7,192 nucleotides of DNA, from assembly GCA_013698055.1 (NCBI GenBank), contig JACCVS010000108.1:1-7192 (forward strand), given 5' to 3'. The position numbers and the translations under genes are program-made. A model generated the notes under the pieces. It did no database searches. It was not told the DNA's origin and was given only the letters and a program-made list of their open reading frames with translations. Within the stretch, counting starts at the first letter, position 1. Each line of letters starts with the position of its first letter. The DNA is from Acidobacteriota bacterium. GTDB lineage: Bacteria > Acidobacteriota > Blastocatellia > Pyrinomonadales > Pyrinomonadaceae. This document shows, piece by piece, positions 5,673 to 7,192 of this stretch.

Positions 5673-7192
5673 ATGAAGCATCTAAAACTGATCCTCAGCC
5701 TCTCCTTAATTTTCTTTATCTTTGCCGGTAGCATTCCCCAAATCAATGTCGCTTCGGCCTTCGCCGCAAGCGCGCAGGAGTCGGACAGCGAAGATGAATC
5801 TAACGGTGGGCAAATGAAGGAAGGTCTGCAATTTCGTTTAAGCGAAGGCGCGGGGCAGCCCGAGAACCGGACGCCAATCACGCCCGCGCAAAGCTCGCGC
5901 CTGACGGAGAGCGAAGTCCAGAACGTGCTGAAGCGCCTTCCGCCCGTCAAAGCTGAAGAGGGAGACCAGCAGGATTTCGCCATGCGTGACCGCTCGCTGC
6001 CTCCGCCGCGCACTGGGAAAACCGTCAACGTCTCGTTTCCATCGTCTGAAGCTGTGCCGCCGCCTAACACAGCCGCCGCCGGGCCGCTCGAAGTCCTGCG
6101 CTTTGCGCCCGAAGGAGAGATACCGCTCGCGCCGCAACTCAGCATCACGTTTTCTCAGCCGATGGTGGCGGTGACTTCAAACGACGACCTCGCGGCGCAG
6201 GATGTTCCCGTGCGACTCTCGCCGCAGACGCCCGGCAAATGGCGCTGGGTCGGCACGAAGACTCTGCTGTTCGTTCCGGATGGACGCTTTCCGATGGCGA
6301 CGCAGTATTCGGCAACAGTCGTTGCGGGAACGAAATCGGCTAACGGCGGAACTTTTTCTACAACCAAAACGTGGACGTTCGCCACGCCGCCTCCGACGGT
6401 GAAGTCTAGCTATCCTTCTCCCAACACGCCGACAACGCGCGACACGCTGATGTTCGTCGAGTTTGACCAGCGCATTGATCCGGCAGCGGTGCTGAATACG
6501 ATTAAAGTTGTCGGTGGAAGCAGCCAGTTAAAGGTTCGGCTCGCCACTCAGCAGGAAGTCGAAGCAGATAAGACAGTCAGCCAGCTTGCGAAGTCCGCCG
6601 AGAACGGACGCTGGCTCGCCTTCCGCGCAGTTAATTCTGAAACCGGAGATGCGCGCCTCGCGCTTCCGGTTGATTCGGGCATCAATGTTCAAATCGGCCC
6701 CGGCACGCCTTCAGCCGAAGGCCCGCGCACGACCACGTCAGCGCAGGCTTTTTCCTATCGCACATACGGCCTGTTCCGCGTCACCGGTAAGAGGTGCGGC
6801 TATAACGAGAAATGCACTCCCTTCGATCCGTGGTATATAGATTTATCCAATCCCGTGGACGCAGCCTTGTTTGAGCAATCGCAGATTCGCGTCGAGCCTG
6901 AAATTCCCGGAATGAAGGTGAACGTTTACGGCCAGACGCTCTCCATCGAAGGCGTCAAGCGCGGGCGAACTGTCTACAAAGTCACCCTCGCTTCTTCGCT
7001 CAAAGATCAATTCGGGCAGACGCTCAGTTCAAACGTCCCGCTGACTTTCAACGTCGGGCCAGCGCCGCCCTCGCTCGTCTCTTCCGGCAAAGCGTTCGTC
7101 GTGCTGGACCCATCCGCGCCGCGCGCATTTTCGGTCTATAGCGTTAATTACAAGACCCTCAATGTCAGGCTCTTCAAAGTTAAGCCCGAAGA
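5673..7192 (+). CDS. Alpha-2-macroglobulin-like protein, N-terminal part (3' end outside window)
   Basis: From ATG 5673 the frame is open to the window edge, giving 506 complete codons. Residues 1-34 form a signal peptide: a basic start (MKHLK), a hydrophobic core and an ASA cleavage site before Gln35. There is no lipobox Cys, so unlike lipoprotein members of the family this one is probably secreted or free in the periplasm. A Pro/Gln/Glu-rich linker (about 35-137) precedes a first Ig-like domain (about 138-242) with PLEVLRFAPEGEIPLAPQL and TFSQPM, the bacterial Ig-like (SbsA-like) style found at the front of large bacterial alpha-2-macroglobulins. A second such domain starts with SYPSPNTPTTRDTLMFVEFDQ (about 247), and further β-rich domains follow. 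Two cysteines at 375 and 381 could form a disulfide. Family members trap foreign proteases, often with a CxEQ thioester near the C-terminus; that part is not visible. A weak GAGCGAG (5655-5661) precedes the start. Confidence 0.85.
   Translation, partial: MKHLKLILSLSLIFFIFAGSIPQINVASAFAASAQESDSEDESNGGQMKEGLQFRLSEGAGQPENRTPITPAQSSRLTESEVQNVLKRLPPVKAEEGDQQDFAMRDRSLPPPRTGKTVNVSFPSSEAVPPPNTAAAGPLEVLRFAPEGEIPLAPQLSITFSQPMVAVTSNDDLAAQDVPVRLSPQTPGKWRWVGTKTLLFVPDGRFPMATQYSATVVAGTKSANGGTFSTTKTWTFATPPPTVKSSYPSPNTPTTRDTLMFVEFDQRIDPAAVLNTIKVVGGSSQLKVRLATQQEVEADKTVSQLAKSAENGRWLAFRAVNSETGDARLALPVDSGINVQIGPGTPSAEGPRTTTSAQAFSYRTYGLFRVTGKRCGYNEKCTPFDPWYIDLSNPVDAALFEQSQIRVEPEIPGMKVNVYGQTLSIEGVKRGRTVYKVTLASSLKDQFGQTLSSNVPLTFNVGPAPPSLVSSGKAFVVLDPSAPRAFSVYSVNYKTLNVRLFKVKPE

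Noticed and set aside
5642..6148. Open frame of 168 codons on the - strand
   Set aside because: It overlaps the signal peptide and linker region of the macroglobulin gene and encodes a Ser/Gly/Arg-rich sequence with no recognisable domain.

Overview
The window reads as ordinary chromosomal DNA of a moderately GC-rich, free-living bacterium. The best guess is an acidobacterium of the Blastocatellia/Pyrinomonadaceae type. This rests on the style of the large alpha-2-macroglobulin-like protein, the PHP-domain tail and a dispersed AGGATTAACAGGAT-type intergenic repeat that I associate with such genomes. It is an inference from memory, not from a database search. All six supported genes lie on the + strand. 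No rRNA, tRNA, CRISPR array, transposase or phage gene is visible.

Layout. (1) Bases 2-550 hold the 3' end of a PHP-domain (metal-dependent phosphoesterase-like) gene cut by the left window edge. (2) Bases 594-1085 hold a small AT-richer gene for an unrecognised 163-residue protein. (3) Bases 1086-1548 form a gene-poor gap of 463 bases with a strong GC-rich inverted repeat at 1124-1157, two weaker hairpins and possible promoter elements. (4) Bases 1549-5391 carry three tightly spaced genes: a 669-residue calcineurin-like metallophosphoesterase fused to a membrane-spanning C-terminal half, a two-domain GNAT acetyltransferase that starts at TTG, and a PhzF-family isomerase/epimerase-like protein. 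The gaps are 29 and 16 bases, so co-transcription is likely. (5) Bases 5392-5672 are a repeat-bearing spacer: one large inverted repeat made from a 14-base motif, a 7-base hairpin and a direct repeat. (6) From 5673 to the right edge, still open, is the N-terminal 506 residues of a secreted or periplasmic bacterial alpha-2-macroglobulin-like protein, including its signal peptide.

How the genes work together is not clear. The metallophosphoesterase, acetyltransferase and PhzF-like proteins look like a small operon of unrelated housekeeping or accessory enzymes. The alpha-2-macroglobulin gene is separated from them by the repeat-bearing spacer and is probably its own transcription unit. I do not see convincing evidence for a new defence or mobile system. 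The items most worth a second look are the membrane-fused metallophosphoesterase with altered metal-ligand motifs, the AT-rich orphan gene, the structured 463-base gap and the dispersed inverted repeat.
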